Positions 35,620 through 47,760 of a DNA stretch of 64,000 nt are shown piece after piece. The position numbers and the translations under genes were made by a program. The stretch comes from Atopsyche davidsoni (lineage: Eukaryota > Arthropoda > Insecta > Trichoptera > Hydrobiosidae), in assembly GCA_022113835.1 (NCBI GenBank), contig JAILWY010000023.1:2666001-2730000 (forward strand). The letters are read 5' to 3'. The notes beneath the pieces were generated by a model, which made no database searches, was not told where the DNA came from, and saw only the letters and a list, made by a program, of their open reading frames with translations. Every line of letters begins with the position of its first letter. Within the stretch, counting starts at the first letter, position 1.

Positions 35620-38600
35620 ATGGATTCGACGGATATGTTGGAAGACAAGGACTCCGGCCGGGAGATACAAATAAAATTCCCCGATTCAGTTCTTAATGTC
35701 ATCGAGCAAGTTCTTCCAAATACCGACCAGTTAGATAATCCAGATTTTAATACGATTAATTATATTAACTCGCTTTTTCCTACCGAACAGTCTCTATCCA
35801 ATATAGATAGTGTAGTTTCAAAGATGGAATACAAAATCAGTACAATTGATGAGGAGATCCAAACATTAGTTCGCGGTCAAAACATATCCCGACAAGATGG
35901 ACAAAAAGCGTTGGAAGAAGCTCACAAAGTAATCAAAGAGCTTTCTATTCAAGTGAGGGATATTAACAAAAAAGCTGAAAAAAGTGAGGAGATGGTAAAA
36001 GAAATTACAAGTGAGATCAAACAGCTGGACTGTGCTAAGTGTAATTTAACTGCAGCCATAACGACTTTGAACCATTTGCACATGTTGGTTGGTGGTATAG
36101 AATCTTTAAAGACGCTTACACAGAAAAGATTGTACAAAGAATTACTTCTCCCCTTACAAGCAATAATGGAGGTTATAAAACATTTTGAAAGCTATACAGA
36201 TATTAAACAAATCAAAGATTTGAATGATCAAGTACTGCAGATAAAAAATGATCTCGGAACTCAAATTATGGCAGACTTCAAAGATTCATTTACAGGTAAT
36301 ATATTTTTTTATGTCAATAAGTGATATTGAATTTGTTTCAAACATATTAAAATATTTATATTTGTTTAATGATTTTCAGCTCCTTCTTCTAAAAACTATG
36401 TACCTAATAAGATATTAGGAGAAGCGTGTTTGGTTGTGTCAACGCTAGATCCTAAAATAAAGCAGGAATTGCTGAAATGGTTTATTGGCATTCAATTGCA
36501 GGTATTCACAATTTTTACCAATGATTATTATCAAATATTTTTAGTTAATCTGTATTTTTCACGTATAAAGGTTTATTATAGGAACAATATTAAGGTAATC
36601 TATTAAAGCAACGTTTCTCAATTGCTTAGAGTTTTGGGCTGCAATAGCCATGGAGGTGTTGGTTTGAATCCCAATAATTTTTTGAAAAAGAATTGTTCAC
36701 GTGTTAAGTAATTCCCAAAATATTGTTTATTCATATTTTATTATATAAAGGGATATTATTTTAATGTTTCATAGTTTTAAAAATTGTAGCTTTTTTGCAT
36801 CTAAAATAGTATGCTTGAGCATCTAATGTGCTGTAGTTTACTGCTCATGAAAGTATAATATATTCATTTTGGCACTTCTTTGTTGTATAAAATTGTACAT
36901 CAAATATTTCTAACAAATTTTATTTATTTAATTCTTCAGGAGTATGCGCACCTCTTCTCAACAAATCAAGATACAGCGTGGCTTGACAAAGTTGACAAGC
37001 GCTACGCTTGGGTCAAGCGCCACCTGCTGAAGTTTGAAGAGTCTCCTGGCCAGCTATTTCCTCCTGAGTGGGAAGTTTCAGAAAGAATCGTTGTGGAGTT
37101 TTGTAAGGTATCAAATAATATCTAAAAGCATTTGTAACATTTAAAATTTGCAGTTTTACCAAGTTTATATCTGTAATGCTATAAGAACAACACACAAAAT
37201 TGGATAAAACTTATGAATTTCTTCATGATTAGTGGCACTAGCACAGTGGTCCTCAACAATATGCCCGCGGGCACCATAGCGCTCGCCGAACGTTTTACGT
37301 GTGCCCGCCGTTGTACGACCACGATAAAAAAAATATTGAAGTTAACAATAAAATGTTATGAAAAAATTAATATTTGGTAATTAAACAGAGAAATATAAGC
37401 GAAAATAATTATATCGTTATAATTTTCAAATTAATTATTCTTAAATCCAATGTATCACAAGAGGACTTCTGAAATATTGTACACATGCACAAATTACCAT
37501 TCTTGAAAAGAGAAGCATACTAAATTAAATGGTTTTTCGGTTCTACATACTTATGTGAATCATTGTTTTCAACAATGAATATCTTAAAATCAAAGTGCAG
37601 ATTTTGACTTACAGATAAACATCTTAATGATTCCTTACGACCTGGAACATCATCATACTCCCCTAATTACGAAGCAATGCTCAGTGAAATTCAATGCCAA
37701 CGATCACATTGACTTTGATATTTCTCTTTTATTATGAATTTTAATCATTGTGTCGCCTTTGGGCAATTCTGATTGGTCAATATTTTTAAAAATCAGCCTA
37801 TAAAAACATTAAAATTTTAATGAAATATTGTTGATGCATTAAAATCTTAATAAACTTAGTCCGAACCCTAATTGATATTTTTTCCTATTCTAACCTGTTG
37901 TTTGCAATGATTAGCTATAAATACATTTTAAAGTTGCTATTAAAAATAATTATTCGCTGCAAATTTGCCCCAACTCGATCCTATTACCAGAATTTTTATT
38001 CTATAATTTACTACTTATTATTTATTTTACATTAAAATATAAACAATTTTTTTATATTTTGGAATTAAATATTTTTGTGCATTATATGTATTATTGACTT
38101 TGTCCAACTATAAATATACCTTAAAAAAATAAATGGTGCCTAGAATGTGCTCTTAGGTGCAAAAAGGTTGGGGACCCCTGCACTAGTATATTTCCTCTAG
38201 CCTTGTGGTTTTGGTGGGGCTTTGGCATTACTTAATTTAAGTATATTTACAATATTAATAGTCTAGGTTTTTATTAATTGTTTTCAAGTCTGCGCAGTTA
38301 AAATTACTCAAAGCAAAAACTATATTGCTTAGTATAAATTTTTTTTTTTTGTTTTTTCTTTCAAGATGACTAAATCAGAGCTTACAAAAGTTATGGCCGC
38401 CAGAAAGCAAGAGATAGATGTGAAACTTCTCCTTTACGCTATTCAAAAGACATACCATTTTGAAAGCTTACTGGATAAAAGATTTACTGGTAAATACATT
38501 TTTTATACTTCATTATTGAATTTATTATTCAATTAATATTAAGGAAAGTCAAATGGTTATTAAAGATTTCTACTTAATTTGTATGGCTCATGTAAATCTT

Positions 38601-40751
38601 CAACAAAACTGTTGGCCCAAACAGTGACAAATGAATCCGAAAGATAAATTATGGATTCATTTGTCAGGGTGGGGATCGAACCGAGGACCTTTCGAACATC
38701 CAAGAAACCAATTTAAATTGATAAAATATAATACTTCCACATTAATTTCTTTAGAATAAGCATTTTCACATTTAAAATTTAATTATTGTTTTTTTCAATC
38801 AGGAATAACACTCAGAGACGGAGCTGAACCCAATACCAAACCTGTAGTCAACAATAAAGTCCTTGAAAATAGATCAGCTGCTCAAATCAAATCTGTTTCA
38901 TCGAATCCTTTTGAAAATCCAGATGATGAAGATACAGTTCGTACATACATTTATTTGTAGATTTTTTTTTTGATAAATTAACAAACTCATTACTAATGGT
39001 TTAAATATTGCTTTAGGAATCACTAGATAAGATAGAAGATACCGTGGAGTCTGTTGAAGAAAAAGTTGAGAAGTCTCCGTTTATTGGTCTGGTGGGGAGT
39101 TGTTTTGAGCCTTACCTATATCTTTACATTGAAAGCTTGGACACCAACCTGGCGGAGCTCATGGATAGATTTGTTCAGGTGGGTAAGATATCAGAGCTGT
39201 TGCTAAAAATATCAGCTTATTGATTTTTATGAAAAGGACTTGAAATACACATTATTAGATTTTTGTGTCTTTTGATTTTGTAGTCAATTTTTATATAAAA
39301 AACCAAGTATATTGTAAAATTACAAAAAAATATTATTGAATTTGTGTATATTGTGTGAAAAACAGACGTTGGAGTGCAAAATTCAACAAGTTTCATTAAC
39401 CTGTATTTATTCATGCTGTTTGATGTTTAAAGGATGCAAAGCAAGCCCCTCCGGGAACAACCACTGACAGTGGCCAGAGCACCGTACTTCCTAGCTGCGC
39501 AGATTTGTTTTTATTCTACAAAAAGTGTATGGTACAGTGCTCGCAGCTCACCACGGGGCAGCCGATGCTAGGTATTAAACAAAAAAGCAATAATCTTTAA
39601 ATTTCTTTATCTAGAATTATTTATATTTAAGTTATTTTTAAATATTTTTTTTTAGGTCTGACTGCAATTTTCCAGAAATACCTTCGCTCTTACGCTCTCA
39701 GTGTCTTACAGGGAGGGTTACCGAAGCAATCTGGGCCGAGCACTCAAACTTCTATCACTCGAGATCTGCAAAACTTGTCTACAGCCAGCTTCATGCATAA
39801 CTTCTTACTGAAGGAAGGAGATTGTGTAAGGTAATGACCATCACAATTTTTTTTTATTTCGTTTGTGATACCATACTCAAATCCTTTCTAACCCTAATCT
39901 TTTATTTCATATTTTTAATAAAAAAATATTTCTTCTTTAGGTTTACAAAGCAAGAACTATCAAGAATCTCTTGCATAATAACTACTTCAGAATACTGCCT
40001 TGAAACGACCGTCCATCTCGAGCAGAAATTAAAGGAAAAAGTATCTCCCTTGCTCGCAGACAAGATAGACTTATCGCAAGAACAAGATTTATTCCATAAA
40101 ATTATTTCCAATTCAATACAACTTTTAGTTCAAGATTTAGAAGTAGCCTGTGAACCATCCCTCGTGACAATGACCAAGATACAGTGGCAAAATATCGACA
40201 CAGTCGGAGACCAGAGCTCATACGTCACACAAATAATATCCCATTTAAAAACAACTGTTCCCGTCTTACGTGATAATCTTTCATCTTCCAGAAAATACTT
40301 TACTCAGTTTTGCATCAAATTCGCAAACTCATTTATCCCAAAGTTCATTCAAAACATTTACAAATGTAAGCCCATTTCTACCGTCGGCTCTGAACAACTT
40401 TTGCTAGATACGCATATGCTAAAGACTATTTTGATGGAGTTGCCTTCGATTGCATCTCAAGTCAAGAGACCGGCACCGGCTACCTACACAAAAGTTGTTG
40501 TTAAAAGCATGACTAAAGCTGAGATGATCTTGAAGTTAGTGATGGCACCATTGACAGTCCCTACGAGCTCGAATGGACCTTCCATGATGGATAACTTTGT
40601 AGAGCAGTATGTTAGGTTATTACCGGAATGTTCATTGAGTGAATTCCATAAAGTTCTTGAAATGAAAGGCGTGAAGCTGACTAGGGTGCAGGCCGGAGGA
40701 TGGGATGCCGTCTTTAAACAAAAGTCCAAGCAAGGAAATGTACAAAAGTAA
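35620..40751 (+). CDS. VPS53: Vacuolar protein sorting-associated protein 53 (GARP/EARP tethering subunit)
   Basis: Nine exons: 35620-36295, 36380-36501, 36940-37107, 38366-38489, 38803-38936, 39017-39178, 39433-39571, 39656-39830 and 39941-40751. All phases agree and give an 836-residue protein, close to the usual metazoan length. Exon 1 holds the Vps53 N-terminal region: [11 protein letters not shown], then a long coiled coil around residues 65-145, then a segment including [21 protein letters not shown]. Exon 2 has [20 protein letters not shown]. Exon 6 has the conserved [16 protein letters not shown]. Family knowledge: it forms GARP with VPS51, VPS52 and VPS54 to tether endosome-derived vesicles at the trans-Golgi, and EARP on recycling endosomes. 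Start: the first ATG of the open exon, context gcaatATGG. Odd points: the exon 5 donor is a weak gttcgt, and intron 3 carries a hAT element. The last codons are copied at 58025. AATAAA signals at 41598 and 41683 are candidate 3' ends. Confidence 0.95.
37244..38180. mobile_element. Non-autonomous hAT element in VPS53 intron 3
   Basis: Left end CAGTGGTCCTCAAC and the reverse complement of the right end, CAGGGGTCCCCAAC, form terminal inverted repeats. The flanks CACTAGCA (37236-37243) and CACTAGTA (38181-38188) are an 8-bp target duplication with one mismatch. The 937-bp interior is AT-rich and has no transposase ORF. It lies between exons 3 and 4 and accounts for most of that intron. Confidence 0.88.
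38610..38705 (-). repeat. tRNA-derived SINE-like fragment in VPS53 intron 4
   Basis: The minus strand carries ggttcgatcccc, a pol III B-box pattern, in a context resembling a tRNA 3' half. Just beside it, two 14-bp arms form an inverted repeat (tgacaaatgaatcc at 38625-38638 and its complement at 38653-38666). No A box is identified. Confidence 0.45.
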
Positions 40752-43279
40752 AATATTTTTGATATTAAACTGATATAGATATTGATCTATTAGTATTTTA
40801 TGGAATTATCAAGTTTTATTTTACTCTGGTGTGATGTATCACAATTTTATTATTATTATGCAATAATATTTGAGTTAGTTTTTCTTCTGTGGAGTTTAAA
40901 GAGATTCACCAATACCCCTATAGTTTATTTTTTTATGGCGGACAAACCAGGTCTGACAAACTGCTTGACATTGCTTTACGAGATCACAAGGTTTGGATAC
41001 ATCAGCACACGTCAACCATCTGCCAAAGATCGATCTTTAAGTATCAAGCCATGTTGATGATATTGGCTGATACATCGATATTATGAGTAGAGGCTACAAA
41101 TGAATGAATAATTGTACTGTCATCTTGAATTAAAACATTGAAAAAAGCAATGGTCACAATAACTTATTGATTATCATTTCAATATGGTATCATAAATTCC
41201 TTCTTCTTAGTGGTTCTTGTCCGTCATTAAAAATATTGACTTTATTGTCGTTTTTATTTTATTGATTTAATTTTTATATTCCATACTTGGAAAGCATTTA
41301 ATCGTTTTAATTATCAATGCAATGAATTAATAAGTATTAGGTGGTTCTCTAGTCTTGTAAAATGTCACTTTATTTGCAACTAATCGTTTAAAAGTTTATT
41401 ATCTGTAGGATTTAGATGTAAGCCGGAAGTTTTCATATATTATGTACATGTCATAGCAACTAAGTAACCGAGGCCTCATGAGAAGTTGTAAAAGGACTAC
41501 CAAAATTTGTAAATGACCTTTTTATCGTAGAGTAGATATTTTGATGTACTTAAACATTCCATCTTATATGAAGTTGATTATTAACGAAGGTGTTTTTAAT
41601 AAAGATCATACCTTGGTAGATCCTTAGCAAGAGATGTTTAAATTCTATCACAAAGCGGTGCTATTCTGGACTAAGTTTAATCAATAAAAACACTGAATTT
41701 ACTGATAAATTGATAAAATTTTAAGCTTTCATTCTGCAGAAAATTTTATGTAACAATTATTTAGTAAGTTATGAGTATCACAACTGATAAATCGATATTA
41801 TTGATTTGGGGCGTTGTTTGTGCTGATTTGTCTACTGCCAATCTTTTATGTTTATTTCAGTTACACTTAAAATAATCATCATCATACACATACCCAATTC
41901 CCAAAGTCTACAATACAATTATTTTATAGCATCTTCCTATGTGTAACAAAATAAATATACTGTCACTGCTGGGATGCAAACCCAAAATTATACATTTTCC
42001 TAGATCTAAGCTGCCTTACCAAATAAAATAATTAAATAATGCAAATTGATAGAATGACTAAATTGCTGTTGTTTTATTGGTAAATTTTTTACCAATCAGA
42101 TCAAAGCAAGTCGAGTGATAAAATACAATTATTTAATAATTAAATTCGTTGTTAGTACATCCAATGATTAACAATCCCAGCTTCTAACAAGATATATACA
42201 TAACACAAATTATTGCACATATTAATAATGGAAAGAGAAAATAACTTTACCACATTACGCAACCCATTTAATAACAAGGCAATTGAAAGAATTTTCAAAT
42301 TATTTTTTAAAAATAATTTTACTATAAGAATAAATAAAATTATATCACCTCCACACTCCAGAGTTCCACAAATCAAACCTCCACCTGTTGACCACACTCC
42401 ACTAAGATTATGGCTATTGAAAGTTATCAGCAATTAGGCCTTTCCATATTCTCACTTTTATAATTGCTAAAATGTGTAAATTATCAATAGGTCTTTTTAT
42501 AAGAATGTGTGATGAAACCCTCGAAAAGTGAAAGTGCTCATTACAATATTTCAGTTTACTCCCAGCCCTTTAAAGTTTTAAGTCCTGGCAGTGGCAATTG
42601 GACTTTTATATTTCACCCAATGTAAGTAATAATTTTTTTAAATTTATAATTAGAAAATGTTACCTGTTAGAAATCGATTATAACATTTTAAAAGCTTATA
42701 TGTTTCCAATAAAATTATATAATTTTACAATATCCTCAAAATTGATTTGTTTACTATCCTCAGTCTGTATTATTTATTTACCTATTTTATTTTTATTCAT
42801 CAAATAAAAAAATTGTTTATTTGATGATGAAATAATACAAATATTGTAAATGCTCAAACATCTTACCAATCACTTCGGAGCAAATTTAAACTTTCTTTTC
42901 TTTGTATTTGCAGCACATTTGTTTTTTATTAGCATTGATAAAATTGAATATTTATTATTTGTTTAAAATATCTCCAATATATATCGTCATATTTATTTTG
43001 AATAAAACCTTTGGTAAGTCAATAAAAGTAAGTTTGTTTTAAATGTATGTATATTAAGTGAATTTATGAAAAATTATAATATAAATTAATTTTTCTAAAA
43101 ACAAATCACTTTCATCTGTTATTGACTTCTTTATCGAGTAATTACCACTTCATTTCAATACTAGGATATGGTTTTCTGAAATGAAAAACAAACGTTTTAT
43201 TTTAATTTACAGTGACAACTTCATTGCAAGGCTTGTCCACTAATAAAAAGTTACCAATAGTAGCAGGAATAATAAATTG
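40752..43279. other. VPS53 3' UTR and VPS53-GALNT tail-to-tail spacer (copy 1)
   Basis: No coding gene is supported. AATAAA at 41598 and 41683 are candidate VPS53 polyadenylation signals. Short ORFs here recur in copy 2 only because the block is duplicated. A gggatgcaaaccc motif near 41967 resembles a tRNA-like B box and may mark an old SINE. Confidence 0.6.
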
Positions 43280-44431
43280 TTACCTAATATTTTCAATATT
43301 TATACCTTTAGCTGGGTTACCAGAGTTATTGGTACTATCAAATTCAATATTCCATATTTGATGAGGATTTCCGTCAACACAAGTTTGAACTAAAATGTTC
43401 TCGCTACTTTTCAGTCCAGTTGCATCTAGACACAGTTGACTCTCAATGTGCTGAATCTGACCACTAGGCAACTGTCTCCATTTCTAGAAAATTCCATTCA
43501 TGTTATGTATAATGATATCAATAAATATTTTGCTTGTGCTTTTTTCTACTATTCTAAATTATCTTAACCTGGTCACTTTTTCCAGATTCGCAGTTTGATA
43601 TGACAAGAATTCGACCATTTGAATTTGCATTTCTGAAAAGCAAAAAAAAAAAATTTTAAATACATGCATTAGTCGAGAAATATATTTTCCAACATTTCAG
43701 CAAGGTCAACCGCTAACAACAAAAATAAAGCCATTTAACCCAGAAATGTCATTAAAAACTACTAATGGCATCGCTAGTAAAATAAATAGTAGTTATTTAT
43801 CTCAAGTAAAAAAGTTAATGAGTTCATTTGTTATTTAGACCTAAGAAATAAAAAAATATCAATGTATTGATTTTGAATAGTTCTTAATAATGACTTACGA
43901 TTTCTGTGGAACTTGTATACACTTTTCTTCAGTTCTTATTGTTCCTTCCAATGTTAGGCTGTACAACTGTGTGTGCATCAGCGTTTTATGGCAGAAGTAT
44001 AACCCCACAGCCCCTAGATGTTGCAGATCTCGCCCCATAGAGTCAAGACATAAGTTAGTCTTGGGGTTCTGAAATCTATCCAACACTTTAAATTTGAAAG
44101 TATTGTGTAATCGGTTCATATTGCTGATTATTTTTGTGAGACTCGTGAGAAATAAAAACTACTTCTCAAGTTAATAGAAACATCTTGAAAATATATTGTA
44201 TTTAAAAGTACAAGATACACAACACAATAATAACTTGTTTAAAAATATGGATGAATTGTGGCAAGCTGAGTTAATGAGTGTGAAAATATATTACCTTCCC
44301 CATCCTTTAACATGTTTGTTGGGTATAAATTTTTCTGGATAAACGTTATCCAGAAACCAATCAAATGACTTGCACTGAAGTCTTTCCCGAAGTTTTTTGC
44401 GTTCACTGATGTCTCCAATCAGACTAGTGTT
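43280..44431 (-). pseudogene. Orphan duplicate of the last four GALNT exons
   Basis: Four exons match the terminal exons of the gene at 60505-64000: 44431-44295, 44075-43899, 43632-43569 and 43483-43280. Lengths are identical (137, 177, 64 and 204 nt) and all acceptors and donors are kept. They encode the end of the catalytic linker, from [14 protein letters not shown], and the whole ricin-type lectin domain, with no stop or frameshift. No upstream catalytic exons precede them, because the copied block stops in the intron at 44534. It is either a dead fragment or, since it lies downstream on the same strand, an alternative 3' exon set reachable by skipping about 17 kb. Nothing in the sequence decides between these. 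The last exon differs from copy 2 by several amino acids, for example HQIWNIEF against YQIWYIEF. Confidence 0.85.
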
Positions 44432-44599
44432 CTGAAAATAAATAACGCTCTATTGATAAATTTGTAGTTGACTTGTAGTAAATCATATTTCTGTAAAAAA
44501 TATAACGTAATTATGAAATCCATTTATAACGTATACTATATTCCACATTAGCATCACTTTTTAAAAGAGTAAATGATTTTTTAAAGTGAAACTGTGTAC

Positions 44600-45345
44600 A
44601 GTTATGTAATTGTTTATTATGTATAATTATAGTTGCACAATTATTTAGAAATGCAAAATTCACAAATGAAAGTATTGAACTCCATATTCGAACATAATTC
44701 GTGTGCCGAATCCACCGGTTACCAGCCGCATCGCTGGAATAGGGCTCGTTGCAAAACATACAGAACGCATCCAAAAAAAATTCCGAATGCTGTCGATATG
44801 AGGAATCTTGCTGGCTGTGTACAGAATCATCCGAGTCATCTACTACATTAGTAAAGTTTGCATCAGAGTCAGATGAGTCGGGATACATTTTACGCCGATA
44901 TTTCAATGGAAGCGTTTTTCCTTTTTGATTTGGTTTTTTTCTCATCAATTTCTTTCGTTCCTGAAATAATATTTATTTTGCGGCTGCTCATTTATTTTTC
45001 GCTATTTCCTTTTCTTTTTTTATTTCAATTTCACTGATTAGTTTGTTCTTGTAAGGTGTCGATGTTAGTAATGTAGATTCTGTCCTCTTTCTCCCCCTTG
45101 TATTTTTAGTTGCTGTGTTAACTGACACATGGTACGATGTCCCGTGGGTTGATTTTGGCTGTACTAGTGAATGGTTGCGGTAAGGGCGAATTAAGAACTT
45201 CTTCAGAAAAGGAATCCGTGTTCATAATATTATAAAGTTGTTGATCACTGAGGGGTTTGCTCATTACAATATCAGAAAGAATAACAATTTTTTGTTTATC
45301 TCTTGTGTTTGTGCACGGTTTTCTTTTTGATTGGATAGTGAAAGC
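44600..45345 (-). pseudogene. Decayed pogo-like DDE transposase, C-terminal region
   Basis: Minus-strand frames carry the typical linker and tail of insect pogo/Tigger-type transposases: GRKRTESTLLTSTPYKNKL (about 45090-45035), then a Lys-rich stretch. After a stop and frame break comes MYPDSSDSDANF with an acidic Ser tract, and CMFCNEPYSSDAAGNRWI, the start of the C-terminal Cys-rich finger. The finger is cut short (no second Cys pair). The DDE catalytic core is not visible. Stops and frame changes make it non-functional. It abuts the end of duplicated block copy 1 at 44534. Confidence 0.65.
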
Positions 45346-45423
45346 CCTTTGCTCGATCCATAGAAGTCACTGTTAGAGTTCGTATGCTTATACTTTTGTT
45401 TCTATTAAGAAAACCCTGCAACC

Positions 45424-45531
45424 AGTGACAATTAAATTAATTAAATTTCGCCAGGTAATGGACTGCCTCTGGTGTGCCAACCAGACCATAGGCAGTCCAA
45501 TCGTGTCATTTAAATAAATTAATTGTCACTT
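45424..45531. mobile_element. Short palindromic MITE-like element (about 108 bp)
   Basis: The ends agtgacaattaa (45424) and ttaattgtcact (45531) are inverted copies. An inner pair, ggactgcctctggt / accagaccataggcagtcc, continues the pairing, so nearly the whole element folds into one hairpin. It lies just upstream of the pogo-like remnant. The cag-type start fits pogo-family MITEs, but a link is not shown. Confidence 0.6.
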
Positions 45532-46709
45532 TATTTTGCTATATTGAAAGTTGATTTTTTTACAGAGTATTAAAAAAACTATAAATTATATTTAGCTATT
45601 TCTTATTATTTAATTAACGTCCATTTTAAGGGTAAAATAAAATCTTGAAGATGTTGAAAAATTGGATAAAATGACGACTTTTCAAAACCAAAGTTTGTTA
45701 AAGATTTTTTTTTTTTAATTTTTTAAATAATAAGGCGGACATGGTTTATATTTAATCTTTTAATTTCAATTGAAAAAAAAACTTTTAAATGTTTAGGACT
45801 CTTGTAAAATGGACCAGATGAATCTCTAAATTCCTACACTTCAATCGTAAAAACAAATATTTATCATATTAATAGTAAATTTATAAGAAATAAAAATATA
45901 TTTTATTCGGAAGAAGGAATGTATCAAACTTTTTGCATTTAAATTTTTTTGATTGGTGCAGTGGATTTTTCGCAAAACGGACTAGAAAATGATCAAAAAA
46001 ACTCGATTACGTGAACTACAAAATGAGAACAAAAAAAATATTTTTTTACCTTTATGACGGAGAAAAGAATATTCAAAAATCACACAAAAAAAAGTTAACT
46101 TCTCGCCATGTGCCAGATATTCAATTAAGGAAAGATTTCTACAGATCTCCGCTTTTACCTACTGATTCCTTAATAATAGTTCGTATTGTAGTAGTTTTAA
46201 ACATCAACAAGAGATACAACTGCTTTGGTTTGGCATTTATCGAGAATTCCACATTAGCAGCATATTCCACATACGCTGCGTTTACCCTATATCAATAATT
46301 AAACACTATTTGTATGTGAGGTCTGAGGAGAAACGTGAGGATCAGATGTTTTTATACGACTTGAATAATGTCAGCCTTAAATCTAAATTAAAGATTATAT
46401 CTGTGAAAGAGTAATATTTAATTTTTTTTTCGTATGCTCGGAGTATTGTTTTAATGCGAACTGTCTTTAAAAAACCTTCCGACAAATCATGGCTGTCATT
46501 CTATTCCTGTGATGTTTTTATGAATATTTTTTGCATGAAAAAACCTGGTTTGCTTGCTGAGTCGTTTTCGGTGGTTGTTTATTTCAATCGTCCCTTAAGA
46601 ATTAGAAGATTTTCACATCTTTCAACATAGGTTCGAAGTGTGTTAATAGCTACTTTAACTTTTCAGATCTGTGGTGAAAAAGGGACGAAAGGAGTCAAAA
46701 AAAATTATA

Positions 46710-46838
46710 TGTTCCATGTGGCGAAAGTCTTTACAGTGTTACAATGCAGTGTACCTCAAGGGTGACCATTTGTTCCACTACGAGTGCATCAGCAACTGGC
46801 AGAAACGCTCAAAACAATGGCCCACCTGCCGCAGCTAA
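46710..46838 (+). pseudogene. Degenerate RING-H2 finger fragment
   Basis: A 42-codon open stretch ends in TAA and keeps the RING-H2 spacing: C-x2-W near the start, GDHLFHYECISNW in the middle, and WPTCR at the end. Several expected zinc ligands are lost: the second Cys is Trp, the Cys before G-H is displaced, and the Cys before P-T-C is Trp. Each looks like a single-base change (TGC or TGT to TGG). No start codon or other domain is nearby. It was probably once an E3 ligase exon or retrocopy; the parent is unknown. Confidence 0.6.
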
Positions 46839-47589
46839 TCCTAAATGCAATTATAATAATACTTATCACTAGTTGTTTTCTTTAAAATTTTACAATTTGT
46901 TTTAAATCTCTCGGTATCATGTGCAAAAGTATTTTTTAATGACATTTATGTGACCATAATATAATTATTAAATCTTGCTATTTAGATATGTTGGTTCTCT
47001 TTTTTCTTTTCTTATAAGCACTTGAAAATTACAGAATTACAGCCGTACCCCTGATTCCAGCATTACTTAAAATTAATATCACGATTGCTATGTTCGGGAT
47101 ATTTATCGGGATCGCGTGCATTATTTACACCGCCATACTAGAGCATATTCCAATAGAATAGCCCCGAATATCTAAGTACATGGGTACGGTTTGTAGTAAA
47201 AAAAAAGGTAAAGAGAATAGTACGGTTTTACAAAACATGAACATAACAAAACGGCATTCATCATTTAACAACTATCTCTATTATAACCTAAAAAACGAAC
47301 TGTCAGATTCTGTAAATTTATCCACAATATTGCAAGCCATGGTTGTAAAGCTGCTTTTACACGAGCAACTAAAATCTCCAAAAAAATAAATTATATAAAA
47401 ATTTATCAAAATACATACATATTATAATAAAACTAGTACTTGTTTAATTTATTACCACAATTTTATTTTGATTGCAATAAATAATAGACCTCTGAAGCTA
47501 TTTTTTACATTGGGAATACTTTGGTCCGCTTGCCGCCGGCCGGTACGTGATAACCGTCAATTGTTCGTTAATTTTGAAGTGTAAATTAA

Positions 47590-47760
47590 CGCGACCTGGA
47601 GAAGCACTTCAGCGTTACGGAGATTTACACTGGTGACAAATTCTACTCCGGTGTCGTCATCCCAGTGTTATCCCGGTGCCGTCATCCCAAAGATCGCATC
47701 GTCGGCCTGAAGCTAGGAGACTTCGTGTTGGCATCATAAGTGAACGGGCCGCTCTTCACG
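47590..47760 (+). other. Unidentified coding-like segment with in-frame stop
   Basis: A GC-richer stretch in AT-rich DNA is open for about 48 codons, including SRCRHPKDRIVGLKLGDFVL, then TAA, then NGPLF in the same frame. Codon use looks protein-coding rather than random. No family is recognised; it may be a transposon or retrocopy relic. Confidence 0.35.

Larger units (their letters stand above)
40691..44534 (+). repeat. Segmental duplication, copy 1 (about 3.8 kb)
   Basis: Nearly identical to 58025-61748 and in the same orientation. It starts inside VPS53 exon 9 at the codons for G-G-W-D, crosses the VPS53 3' UTR and the tail-to-tail spacer, and runs through four GALNT exons. It stops in the GALNT intron upstream of the NTSLIGD exon, where matching ends at catttataacgtat. 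Relative to copy 2 it has extra sequence at about 42655-42770 and lacks a short stretch present at about 58381-58400. Confidence 0.93.

Noticed and set aside
36590..36720. tRNA gene or SINE in VPS53 intron 2
   Set aside because: ggtttgaatccc resembles a B box, but no cloverleaf, A box or repeat boundary could be found.
40800..41057. 85-codon ORF conserved with 58134-58409
   Set aside because: It lies in the VPS53 3' UTR and is shared only because the whole block is duplicated.
42213..42437. 74-codon ORF conserved with 59567-59791
   Set aside because: Same duplicated spacer; no domain and no sign of selection on the frame.
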